From positions 1 through 23,835 of IMG/VR virus record IMGVR_UViG_3300007346_000247: a stretch of 23,835 nt of DNA; one strand, given 5' to 3'. The position numbers were made by a program, and so were the translations under genes. Of the stretch, positions 1-5,793 are shown one piece after another. Within the stretch, counting starts at the first letter, position 1. Every line of letters starts with the position of its first letter. This stretch comes from a virus. Under the pieces are notes generated by a model that was not told the DNA's origin, searched no databases, and was given only the letters and a program-made list of their open reading frames with translations.

Positions 1-1
1 C

Positions 2-1483
2 GCCTATCTGCAGGCCGTAGCCTCTGGCACCACCAAAGCCCAGGGCCTGAAGCGCCCGACCGTTGCAGCCCTGCAGCAGGCAGCCAAAGCCCTGGGCCTG
101 CCCGACCGCATCGACCACGCCCCCAGCGGCGGCTACCACGTCGGCACTGGCTGGAATATTGGCCCCTGTAGCAACCTGAAAGACGTGGCCGCGGCCCTAC
201 TGCGCAGTCACGAGAACGCCTGGGCCGTTAAGCCTGCAGCCCAGGCCCTGCCCCCGAGCCATGCCGAGCGCGTGGCCGATGACATTCTGGCCGCTTTGGA
301 TGAGCTAAGCGCCCGATGGGAGGCCCAACCACAGCAGCAACCACAGCAGGCCCCCGCTGCCATCGTGCCCGCTGGCCCTACTGCCCGCAAGACGGCCCCC
401 GCCGCTGTGCCCGATGACGTGAAGGCGCACCTAGCCCGCTTTGGCCTGGCCGTTGATGGCCTGCTGACAGTAGGGGCCTCAAACGCCAAGCTTGCAAAGG
501 GCAAAGCCCTGGCCTGGCCCGTCATCCTGCACCACTTGCCCGCCAAAGCCCTGGCCCAGGCCGTGGCCGGCCCCAAAGCCGGCCCCACGGCCCCACGCTC
601 CCGGATCGACGGCCTGCAGGCCCTGGCCGAACGTGAGAACGTCCTAAGCCTGGCCTTGGCCCATAATGGCTGCCCCTGGGCCTCTGCTGGCTGTGCTGCT
701 GGCTGCCTGGCCTGGGCTGGTCATGGCGGAATGTCCACCACTGTGGCCGCTGCCCGTGCCCGCCGCACCCTTGCCATGCTGGCCGATGGCCGTATATATG
801 CCAGGGCCGTGCTTTGGGCCATCGCCCGAGCCTATCGGCAGGCCCAGACCAAAGGGCTGCCCCTGGCCGTCAGACTGCGCGGCACCGATGACAGCCCGGT
901 TCACCTTTGGCGCTTTGACGTGACAGCAGCAGAGGCACAAAGCCTGGCCCGCCGTTACGGCCTGCCCGTGGCTCCTGGCCAGGGCCTCACCCTGCCAGAG
1001 GCCCTGGCCCTGGCCCCTGCCGGTGCTGTGCATCTCTACGAATATTCCAAAGCCCCCATCACTGGCCCCCACGGCCTGCAGGCCCAGGCCAGCGCTGGCT
1101 TTGACGTGACAGCCTCGCTGGCAGCAGACCGGCCCCGTGGCATCGATCAAGCCCTGGCCGCTGTGGCCGCTGGGTTCCGCGTGGCCGTGCCCGCTGGCTT
1201 TGCAAAGGGCCAGCCCCTGCCAGAGGCCCTGATTCTGCGCAACGATGACGGCGGGGTGCGCCTGCTGTGCATCGACGGCGACACCACCGACCACCGATGG
1301 GCCGACCCTGCAGGGCCTCAGCCTGGGGGCTTTGACGGCGTGGCCGTCATCCTGCGCACAAAGCGCAGCAGGGGCAAAGGGCCAGAGGCTGACGCGTTCA
1401 GCCTCACCCCCCTGGTGGGAGCATGGCAGCCCCTGGCCGGTGGTGGCCAGGCAGCGTTCACCACCGTGAAATGGGAGGCCTGA
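2..1483 (+). CDS. DUF7227-like phage protein, 5' end outside window
   Basis: The frame is open from the first complete codon at position 2, so the gene starts upstream and at least 493 residues are present; the GTG at 185 is only an internal candidate start. The centre and C-terminus recall the DUF7227 family of phage proteins. In order there is a cysteine motif (CPWASAGCAAGCL, nt 671-709, C-x6-C-x3-C), an arginine/alanine-rich helix, VRLRGTDD, HLYEYSKAP, a FDVTASLA segment, and a C-terminal IDGDTTDHRWADPAG. In mycobacteriophage relatives these positions read CPxASxGC, RLNGTSD, YDYTK and IDGDxxDxRxxDP. The function of that family is unknown to me; the cysteines suggest metal binding. Base composition is extreme (about two-thirds G+C where counted), with GCC, CTG and GGC codons dominating, unlike the genes after 3200. 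The family call is from memory of motifs; the reading frame is near certain. Confidence 0.72.
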   Translation, partial: AYLQAVASGTTKAQGLKRPTVAALQQAAKALGLPDRIDHAPSGGYHVGTGWNIGPCSNLKDVAAALLRSHENAWAVKPAAQALPPSHAERVADDILAALDELSARWEAQPQQQPQQAPAAIVPAGPTARKTAPAAVPDDVKAHLARFGLAVDGLLTVGASNAKLAKGKALAWPVILHHLPAKALAQAVAGPKAGPTAPRSRIDGLQALAERENVLSLALAHNGCPWASAGCAAGCLAWAGHGGMSTTVAAARARRTLAMLADGRIYARAVLWAIARAYRQAQTKGLPLAVRLRGTDDSPVHLWRFDVTAAEAQSLARRYGLPVAPGQGLTLPEALALAPAGAVHLYEYSKAPITGPHGLQAQASAGFDVTASLAADRPRGIDQALAAVAAGFRVAVPAGFAKGQPLPEALILRNDDGGVRLLCIDGDTTDHRWADPAGPQPGGFDGVAVILRTKRSRGKGPEADAFSLTPLVGAWQPLAGGGQAAFTTVKWEA

Positions 1484-1486
1484 CCA

Positions 1487-1618
1487 ATGCTGCCCCTACA
1501 GCCCCCGGCATGGATGGAGAGGGAAGAGGCCCGAGCCGAATGGTTGGAAGCCCAGGGCCTGCCAGAGGATTGGCAGCCCGACCCAGAGGATCTAGAGCGA
1601 TGGTGGGAGATCGAATAG
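1487..1618 (+). CDS. Small acidic Trp-rich hypothetical protein (43 aa)
   Basis: ATG lies three bases after the stop of the preceding gene, so the two are probably co-transcribed and translationally coupled. The product is 43 residues, begins MLPLQPPAWMEREEARAEW, and is rich in Glu, Asp, Pro and Trp, ending in a WWEIE tail. It uses the same GCC/CTG/GAG-biased codons as its neighbour, and a hairpin terminator follows 37 bp downstream. I recognise no family. The acidic, tryptophan-rich make-up would suit a small interaction partner, but that is a guess. Confidence 0.5.
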   Translation: MLPLQPPAWMEREEARAEWLEAQGLPEDWQPDPEDLERWWEIE

Positions 1619-1654
1619 CAGCCCCTACCATGCCGGTCCCCATCCCGTCAACTC

Positions 1655-1685
1655 AGCCCCCAGGCAGCCCCTGGGGGCTTTGCTT
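1655..1685 (+). terminator. Intrinsic terminator after the GC-rich operon
   Basis: A perfect 10-bp stem (AGCCCCCAGG 1655-1664 with CCTGGGGGCT 1670-1679) around a 5-nt loop, followed by TTTGCTTTG. It lies 37 bp after the stop of the 43-codon gene and reads on the plus strand. Confidence 0.75.
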
Positions 1686-1827
1686 TGCCTGCTGGCCCCT
1701 GCCATGCCTGGCCCCCGCTTTGGCCCTGCTACGGGCCCACAGGCTGCCCGCTGACGCTGCCCCCGCTTTGCCTGCTGCTGCCTGAGCTTTGCTGGGCTGA
1801 GGGTATCACCCATCACTGGAACGGGGT

Positions 1828-1849
1828 TTTTCCACAGGTCTGTGGAAAA
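1828..1849. promoter_or_regulatory. Inverted pair of DnaA-type boxes
   Basis: TTTTCCACA (1828-1836) and its exact reverse complement TGTGGAAAA (1841-1849) are separated by GGTC. TTTTCCACA fits the general TTWTNCACA DnaA box and is the form used by cyanobacteria. The same bases would also form a 9-bp RNA hairpin, so a structural role cannot be excluded. No further exact copies were seen in the window, which argues against a full multi-box origin here. Confidence 0.45.
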
Positions 1850-1878
1850 CTCTTCACTGTAACGCTTTGTTTCAACGC

Positions 1879-1908
1879 TTGACGCACCGGCCGGTGCCAT
1901 GCAAGAAT
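1879..1908 (+). promoter_or_regulatory. Promoter-like site with palindrome in the spacer
   Basis: TTGACG (1879-1884) and AAGAAT (1903-1908) are 18 bp apart, close to sigma70 -35/-10 geometry. The 14-bp perfect palindrome GCACCGGCCGGTGC (1884-1897) fills the spacer, as an operator would. No plus-strand gene follows before the terminator at 2707, so the product, if any, would be an RNA antisense to the HNH gene. The -10 is weak and this is an inference. Confidence 0.35.
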
Positions 1909-2029
1909 AGCGAAGCAATGGTTGACATAGCGCGGTAACGTGGGGGTTTTGTGCCAAGCTTGTCGGGCTACCCCAAAACAAAGTGCCGCAATTTTTGATC
2001 AACTATTTTCCTTTATGCATACGCGCATA

Positions 2030-2551
2030 TCACAACTGAGAGCAGACTAGGTTCATTTTTGCTTTTGCAAGTGCGAGGCCAAGTTCGATTAGTTCTGTTT
2101 CGTTTGCGTCATTTTTCAAGCAATTTGCTTTCCAAGAAATAATCCAAACATTGTCTTTTGTGTATCCTCTTGAGCTATCAATACGATCTAGCGATGGAGC
2201 GCAGGGATGAGCGTTACCTTGTTCTCCTGCTCCATAGTTAGTTTTCCAGCGAAAAGGAGCCCCGGTAATAGGACAATTATCGGTTACGAGGGAATATAGG
2301 AATTTGGAATCAAGGTCAAATTCCCAGCCTTTAGTTTTTGCTCTATGTTTAGCCGCTGAGAGCATTTTTGCGATTCTTGATGCCACGGGATTTGCATTGC
2401 GAGCAAATGCCCGCGCGTTGTAGTTTCTGTTGTAACTGCTTTCACATGCTTTACATGCGGATCTGCGACCATCTTTAGCTCTGCTTCGACGAGTAAATAG
2501 TGAGAGCGGCTTTACGCGACCACATTTAGAGCAGGCCTTTGTTCCTTCCAT
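2030..2551 (-). CDS. HNH-family endonuclease with N-terminal zinc ribbon
   Basis: From ATG at 2551 the product is 173 residues. Residues 7-36 carry paired cysteines (C7-x2-C10, C33-x2-C36) with the KPLSLF...DGR spacing of a small zinc-binding module that often precedes phage HNH domains. The C-terminal half has CPITGAPF (93-100), PSLDRIDSSRGYTKDNV (119-135) and SWKANCLKNDA, the pattern of free-standing phage HNH nucleases. It likely nicks or cuts DNA, as a homing-type element or in DNA processing. The open frame extends up to 2722, but that would start inside a terminator hairpin. In-frame ATGs at 2584 and 2578 are alternative starts; none has a clear ribosome site. The gene stands alone on the minus strand among plus-strand genes, as expected for a mobile endonuclease gene. 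Confidence 0.72.
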   Translation of the reverse strand: MEGTKACSKCGRVKPLSLFTRRSRAKDGRRSACKACESSYNRNYNARAFARNANPVASRIAKMLSAAKHRAKTKGWEFDLDSKFLYSLVTDNCPITGAPFRWKTNYGAGEQGNAHPCAPSLDRIDSSRGYTKDNVWIISWKANCLKNDANETELIELGLALAKAKMNLVCSQL

Positions 2552-2706
2552 GGAAGGCAAATTAACTGGGCAAAGCATAGCCATGGCTCGTGAAAACGTA
2601 GTCTTGCTATGGCGAACCAAGGCCCCAAAGGCCGCAGGTGAGCCATATGGCGAAGCTCCGTTCAGAACATTCACCAGACATTCCATTCCATTGTTATTTC
2701 CAGAAC

Positions 2707-2737
2707 AAAGGGCGGTCCTCAAAGACCGCCCTTTTTA
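2707..2737 (+). terminator. Strong intrinsic terminator on the plus strand
   Basis: Perfect 11-bp stem AAAGGGCGGTC (2707-2717) with GACCGCCCTTT (2724-2734), 6-nt loop CTCAAA, and a T run through 2736. The T tract is on the plus strand only. No plus-strand gene lies just upstream, so it must end a long or antisense transcript, or insulate the following region. Confidence 0.8.
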
Positions 2738-2808
2738 GTGCGAAGACCATTGTTTGCGTGTGTTTTTGCGTCACCCGCGCAGTTGCACGCATTTTCCCCT
2801 TGCATTCA

Positions 2809-2957
2809 CCAGGCGTCCTGGAGCGACGCCGCTTTGAGGCGGCGTCTCAGGGCTGGAAGGACATTTGCCAGTCCTAGAAGGCTTGCGAGGGGCTTGGCGT
2901 CGAGAGCTTTGGGCTCTTCTGGAGCGCTCAGTGGCCGCTTTGGGGCGGCCCCTCGCT
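2809..2957 (+). ncRNA. Predicted branched structured RNA
   Basis: Dense complementary segments: CCAGG/CCTGG (2809-2813/2817-2821); GACGCCGC/GCGGCGTC (2825-2832/2839-2846, loop TTTGAG); a 9-bp long-range stem GCGAGGGGC/GCCCCTCGC (2885-2893/2948-2956) enclosing AGAGC/GCTCT (2903-2907/2913-2917, loop TTTGG) and CTGG/TCAG (2919-2922/2928-2931). A competing hairpin GGCCGC/GCGGCC (2933-2938/2945-2950, loop TTTGGG) shares bases 2948-2950 with the long stem, so the two cannot both form fully. G-T pairs at 2902/2918 and 2922/2928 favour the plus strand as the RNA. It matches no riboswitch or RNA class I know. Being upstream of the reductase operon it may be a leader or a separate small RNA. Confidence 0.4.
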
Positions 2958-3054
2958 TAGTGCTGGATGCGATGGTCAGGCGTCGCTTCGTCGGCGAACC
3001 GTATCCTGAACAGCAGTTGCACAATGCTTAGCATAACGTGAGCTGTGACCTAAT

Positions 3055-3077
3055 TTTGGTATAGCGCTGATACCAAA
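3055..3077. promoter_or_regulatory. Inverted repeat, possible operator
   Basis: TTTGGTAT (3055-3062) and ATACCAAA (3070-3077) form an 8-bp inverted repeat around a 7-base centre AGCGCTG. There is no T run after it, so it looks more like a protein-binding site or leader hairpin than a terminator. It lies about 150 bp before the first gene of the reductase operon. Confidence 0.4.
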
Positions 3078-3225
3078 CAGGGCTTTTGATGCCATTTCTC
3101 ATGAAAATCTTCAGCTTTTCTCCATTGTTTATGCTGAGATGCTGAAATAATCGTGAAAAGTGACAAGAAACACATGCCCTTCCATTGTTCTCTCTTTAGC
3201 GTGAAGAAATATCGCAGAGATCACC

Positions 3226-3414
3226 ATGTGGGACGATCTGCCAGAGCCCTTCATGGTCGGCTCAATCAAGCTATGGCCCGCCCATAGCCGCCCTGGCTAT
3301 ACGTGGTTCATTGCTCACGAAGGTAAGCCTCATTACTTTCGCAGCAAGAATGAGGCAATGCTCTTCGCAAAGGACCGGCAGTCCATCGAAGATCCTGAAA
3401 TGCTGTGTGACTAG
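3226..3414 (+). CDS. Small hypothetical protein (62 aa)
   Basis: The ATG at 3226 opens a 62-codon frame beginning MWDDLPEPFMVGSIKLW and ending PEMLCD. The composition is that of a folded small protein, with several aromatic residues (W2, W17, Y25, W27, F28, Y37, F38), a FRSKNEAMLFAKD helix-like stretch and an acidic end. No family is recognised. It is the first gene of the block that includes the ribonucleotide reductase, but tandem hairpins at 3431-3490 separate it from nrdA. A regulatory or accessory role is possible but not shown by the sequence. Confidence 0.55.
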   Translation: MWDDLPEPFMVGSIKLWPAHSRPGYTWFIAHEGKPHYFRSKNEAMLFAKDRQSIEDPEMLCD

Positions 3415-3430
3415 CGAAAGATTTGATTAA

Positions 3431-3491
3431 GGAGCCAGCAGACGTAGCTAAGCTGGTTCCGTTCAAGAGCCGCCTTTGAGGGCGGCTCTTT
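3431..3491 (+). terminator. Tandem hairpins, terminator or attenuator before nrdA
   Basis: First hairpin: 9 bp with one wobble (GGAGCCAGC 3431-3439 with GCTGGTTCC 3452-3460). Second: perfect 10-bp stem AAGAGCCGCC (3465-3474) with GGCGGCTCTT (3481-3490), loop TTTGAG. The second is terminator-like but is followed by TCGTCTC rather than a long T run, so read-through into the reductase gene 21 bp later is plausible. Confidence 0.55.
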
Positions 3492-3511
3492 CGTCTCAAT
3501 CAAGGATGACA

Positions 3512-4927
3512 ATGGCGGAGAAGATTGCCCGCACTGGACGGGTGCAAAGTTGGATGGATGATGCTGACGGGCGCCTCCCCGTGAGCTGCACAGTGTTCAA
3601 CGTGCTTGATTCAATGGAAGGCGAGGATGGCATTGAGGCTTCCTGGCGCTTTGTGAGTCATGGTCTGCGCAATGGCGCTGGCGTTGCCGTCCATTTATCT
3701 GATTTGCGGCCTAAGGGCGCTGAAAATGGCAAGGGCCTGGTGGCCAGTGGTCCGGTGAGCTTCGGCAAAATCTATTCCACATTGAATGAAATTCTGCGAC
3801 GGGGCGGGCGATACAAGAACGGTGCAATTGTTCTGCATATTGATTATTCGCACCCTGATGCGCTTGATTTCATCAAAGCATCGCGAAGTGAGCTGCCTTG
3901 GGTGAAGCGTTGCGTGAATGTTGATAAAGATTTTATGGAGAAGAGTTCTCCTGAATTGATTGATGCATTGCTGAAGGGAATTGCTTCAGGCGACATCTGG
4001 CTGAACAAAATTCGTTATGACCAGCGTGGTGAGCGCATTCGTGCGAACGTCTGTCTGGAGGTTTATCTTCCGCATCGTGGCACTTGTCTGTTGCAGCACG
4101 TCAACATGGGCGCCTGCGCCATCGAAGACCTCGTAGGGGCTTTCAAGGAGGGCATGCTGCAGCTTTGTGAGCTGCATGCCGTGACGGGCGTTGGCGACAC
4201 TGGAGAGTATCTGCCTGCCGTTGTAGATCGTCAAGTGGGGCTTGGCATGCTGGGCCTGGCTAACTTCCTGGCGCAGGAGGGTATTTCCTATAAGGACTTC
4301 GGCCTGGCGCTGAAAGATGTGAACGATGGAAAGCCTGGGCCTATTACCAATGCTCGCACTGCTGCCATCGTTTTGAAGCAGGCAATCATGGAGGCCGCGG
4401 CCATTGCCCGTGAATACAACATGGACAGGGCATTTTGCATTGCTCCCACAGCATCGTGCTCCTATCGCTACCAGGATTTGCGTGGATTTACTACAACGCC
4501 TGAGATTGCTCCTCCTATTGCTCGTCACGTGGACCGCGATAGCGGCACATTTGGTGTGGAAAGCTTTGACTATGGCGATGTTGAGACGGCAGCAGATGTG
4601 GGCTGGGAAGATTACAAACGTGTGGCTGATGAGCTGGTACGCATGTACCAAAATAGCGGCAATCTTTTCCATGGATATAGCTTCAATTCTTGGAGCGATG
4701 TTGTCGTTTATGACGAAGCCTTCCTCAAGGATTGGCTAGCATCACCTCAGACGAGCCTCTACTATTCGCTGCAAGTTCTTCCAGACACGCAGCGTAAAGA
4801 TGATGCCTACGCGGCATTAGATGACGACTTTAAGAGCATGTTTGGTCTCGACGATGAGTCGGCGGCCAATCAGAGTTCTGCGTCTTGTGATTTAGAGGCC
4901 GGATTCTGTGCAGCTTGCGCAGAGTGA
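3512..4927 (+). CDS. nrdA: Ribonucleotide reductase large (alpha) subunit, compact class I type
   Basis: Reduces ribonucleotides to deoxyribonucleotides for phage DNA synthesis. From ATG 3512 (preceded by AAGGA) the protein is 471 residues. Catalytic features align with E. coli NrdA: C26 (C225), N179-x-C181-x-E183 (N437/C439/E441, thiyl site), C192 (C462), Y417-Y418 (Y730/Y731 radical-transfer pair in SLYYSLQ), and C466-x2-C469 at the C-terminus for thiol exchange. The YY pair and the downstream beta subunit mark it as class I, not B12-dependent. It is much shorter than the usual ~750 residues: the ATP-cone and the N-terminal helical domain are missing and the protein starts about 25 residues before the first catalytic cysteine, so ATP/dATP activity control by a cone is absent. 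An ATG at 3506 is an alternative start. Such short forms are known in cyanophages. Confidence 0.93.
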   Translation: MAEKIARTGRVQSWMDDADGRLPVSCTVFNVLDSMEGEDGIEASWRFVSHGLRNGAGVAVHLSDLRPKGAENGKGLVASGPVSFGKIYSTLNEILRRGGRYKNGAIVLHIDYSHPDALDFIKASRSELPWVKRCVNVDKDFMEKSSPELIDALLKGIASGDIWLNKIRYDQRGERIRANVCLEVYLPHRGTCLLQHVNMGACAIEDLVGAFKEGMLQLCELHAVTGVGDTGEYLPAVVDRQVGLGMLGLANFLAQEGISYKDFGLALKDVNDGKPGPITNARTAAIVLKQAIMEAAAIAREYNMDRAFCIAPTASCSYRYQDLRGFTTTPEIAPPIARHVDRDSGTFGVESFDYGDVETAADVGWEDYKRVADELVRMYQNSGNLFHGYSFNSWSDVVVYDEAFLKDWLASPQTSLYYSLQVLPDTQRKDDAYAALDDDFKSMFGLDDESAANQSSASCDLEAGFCAACAE

Positions 4928-4936
4928 CTAATTAAA

Positions 4937-4959
4937 AAAGGGGGCCGGCGGCCCCCTTT
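4937..4959 (+). terminator. Terminator between nrdA and nrdB
   Basis: GGGGGCC (4940-4946) pairs with GGCCCCC (4950-4956), extended by AAA/TTT, loop GGC. The T run is short, so partial read-through into nrdB, 27 bp downstream, would allow graded expression of the two subunits. Confidence 0.7.
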
Positions 4960-4986
4960 CGTATCCACACTATTCCATCGTTTGAA

Positions 4987-5727
4987 ATGGCCACTGCCGA
5001 GAAAAGCCCCTATCTAGAGACAATTGCAAAGAAGCGGCCTTGGCAGGCCGTTCCTGTAAGCAGGAATGCCGTTGCTGAGGGCAGCGAGGCTACTTTGTTC
5101 AAGGCGCTGGCTTTGCGCCATCTAGAGCTGCCTGTAAAGGATTTCTTGGCGCAAGGGCTGGAGAAGGATTTGCCTTCCACCCCAGGCGTCGTAGAGGCTC
5201 TTCAGTCCAACATGGAGGACGAAGAGCGCCACGATCAGGCTCTTAATTACATTGCCGCCGTCCATGGCGTAAATGAAAAGGCTGAGAGTGATGTGATGAA
5301 CATCCTGAAAGTATGGAATGAGCATCCAGCTCATCCCGTCCACAAGGCGGCCATTCTTGAGCGCTCCGTGTTTTTCGTGGCGTTGCCGTTCTTCCGTCAA
5401 AACGGCGACGTGGGCATGCGCACTGTTTCTGCTGACATTAGCCGCGATGAGCGTGTTCACACTGCCATTCACGGCATGGTTGCAAAAGAGCTTGGCGAAG
5501 AGGATTCTCAAAGTCTGAATCGGCTTCGTGCCGCTACAGCGGCTTGGCTCTTTGAGGATCTTGGTCCAAGTGATAATCGGTGGCTTGACAAGGATTTCTG
5601 GATGAGGCAATCCGAAAGTCTGTTCTTTACAGGCAAAGCTCCAGAGATGGTCGACACACGTCGCGCACGTCAAATCGCCTTCTTTGAAAGCTCAAACGTG
5701 GACCTGCCCAGCTACGGTCGGGAATAG
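4987..5727 (+). CDS. nrdB: Ribonucleotide reductase small (beta) subunit, tyrosine-less
   Basis: 246 residues, ferritin-like fold, partner of the preceding alpha subunit; it makes the radical or oxidant passed to the alpha active site. Candidate metal ligands by alignment with E. coli NrdB: E47 (D84), E79-x2-H82 (E115/H118), E125 (E204), E155-x2-H158 (E238/H241). W19 in RPWQAVPVSRN matches W48, D154 matches D237, and Y243 near the end could play the Y356 role. The radical-tyrosine position (seven residues after E79) is L86 instead of Tyr122. The nearest tyrosine is Y88. This suggests a non-tyrosyl cofactor, as in other tyrosine-less class I beta proteins, or use of a different residue. It is about 130 residues shorter than E. 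coli NrdB. The ligand assignment is by eye; E47 is the least certain. Confidence 0.88.
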   Translation: MATAEKSPYLETIAKKRPWQAVPVSRNAVAEGSEATLFKALALRHLELPVKDFLAQGLEKDLPSTPGVVEALQSNMEDEERHDQALNYIAAVHGVNEKAESDVMNILKVWNEHPAHPVHKAAILERSVFFVALPFFRQNGDVGMRTVSADISRDERVHTAIHGMVAKELGEEDSQSLNRLRAATAAWLFEDLGPSDNRWLDKDFWMRQSESLFFTGKAPEMVDTRRARQIAFFESSNVDLPSYGRE

Positions 5728-5757
5728 TTTCAGTTCTAGCAAGGCGTTTGCCCAACC

Positions 5758-5787
5758 AAGGCGCTAGCATGATTGCTGGCGCTTTTT
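5758..5787 (+). terminator. Intrinsic terminator after nrdB
   Basis: GCGCTAGC (5761-5768) pairs with GCTGGCGC (5775-5782) with one wobble, extended by AAG/TTT, loop ATGATT, then TTTTTC. It ends the reductase transcript just ahead of the endonuclease VII start at 5794. Confidence 0.78.
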
Positions 5788-5793
5788 CTTTGA

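Larger units (their letters stand above)
1619..2029. other. Convergent intergenic region with origin-like and regulatory motifs
   Basis: About 410 bp without a convincing gene, between the plus-strand GC-rich operon and the 3' end of the minus-strand HNH gene. Up to about 1790 the composition stays GC-rich (CCCGCTTTGCCTGCTG-like words); after that it drops to the average of the rest of the window. It contains the terminator at 1655-1685, two head-to-head DnaA-type boxes (1828-1849), a 14-bp perfect palindrome (1884-1897) and a TTGACA (1922-1927) without a matching -10. Open frames here are short and have no family resemblance. Confidence 0.6.
2738..3225 (+). other. Intergenic region upstream of the reductase operon
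   Basis: About 490 bp between the terminator at 2737 and the small gene at 3226. The first part holds a cluster of strong hairpins (see 2809-2957). The second part is AT-richer and contains an 8-bp inverted repeat (3055-3077), then sequence such as AAATAATC and AAATATC that could serve as -10 elements for the reductase operon, although no pair of elements is convincing. Two overlapping open frames here (plus 2738-3031, minus 2806-3024) resemble nothing and run straight through the hairpins, so I do not call them genes. Confidence 0.55.

Noticed and set aside
644-1294. 216-codon minus frame within the DUF7227-like gene
   Set aside because: A shadow of the GC-rich coding strand; no family resemblance and it opposes a clear motif-bearing gene.
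2738-3031. 97-codon plus frame and 72-codon minus frame
   Set aside because: Both run through several perfect hairpins, lack ribosome sites or good starts, and resemble no family; the RNA structure explains the sequence better.
2809-3225. Cobalamin riboswitch or NrdR boxes upstream of the reductase
   Set aside because: The B12-box core and the NrdR box pattern were looked for and not found, and the enzyme is class I rather than B12-dependent.
3431-3475. TAGCTAAGCTGG resembling a tRNA D arm
   Set aside because: No anticodon or T arm follows; the bases are explained by the tandem hairpins.
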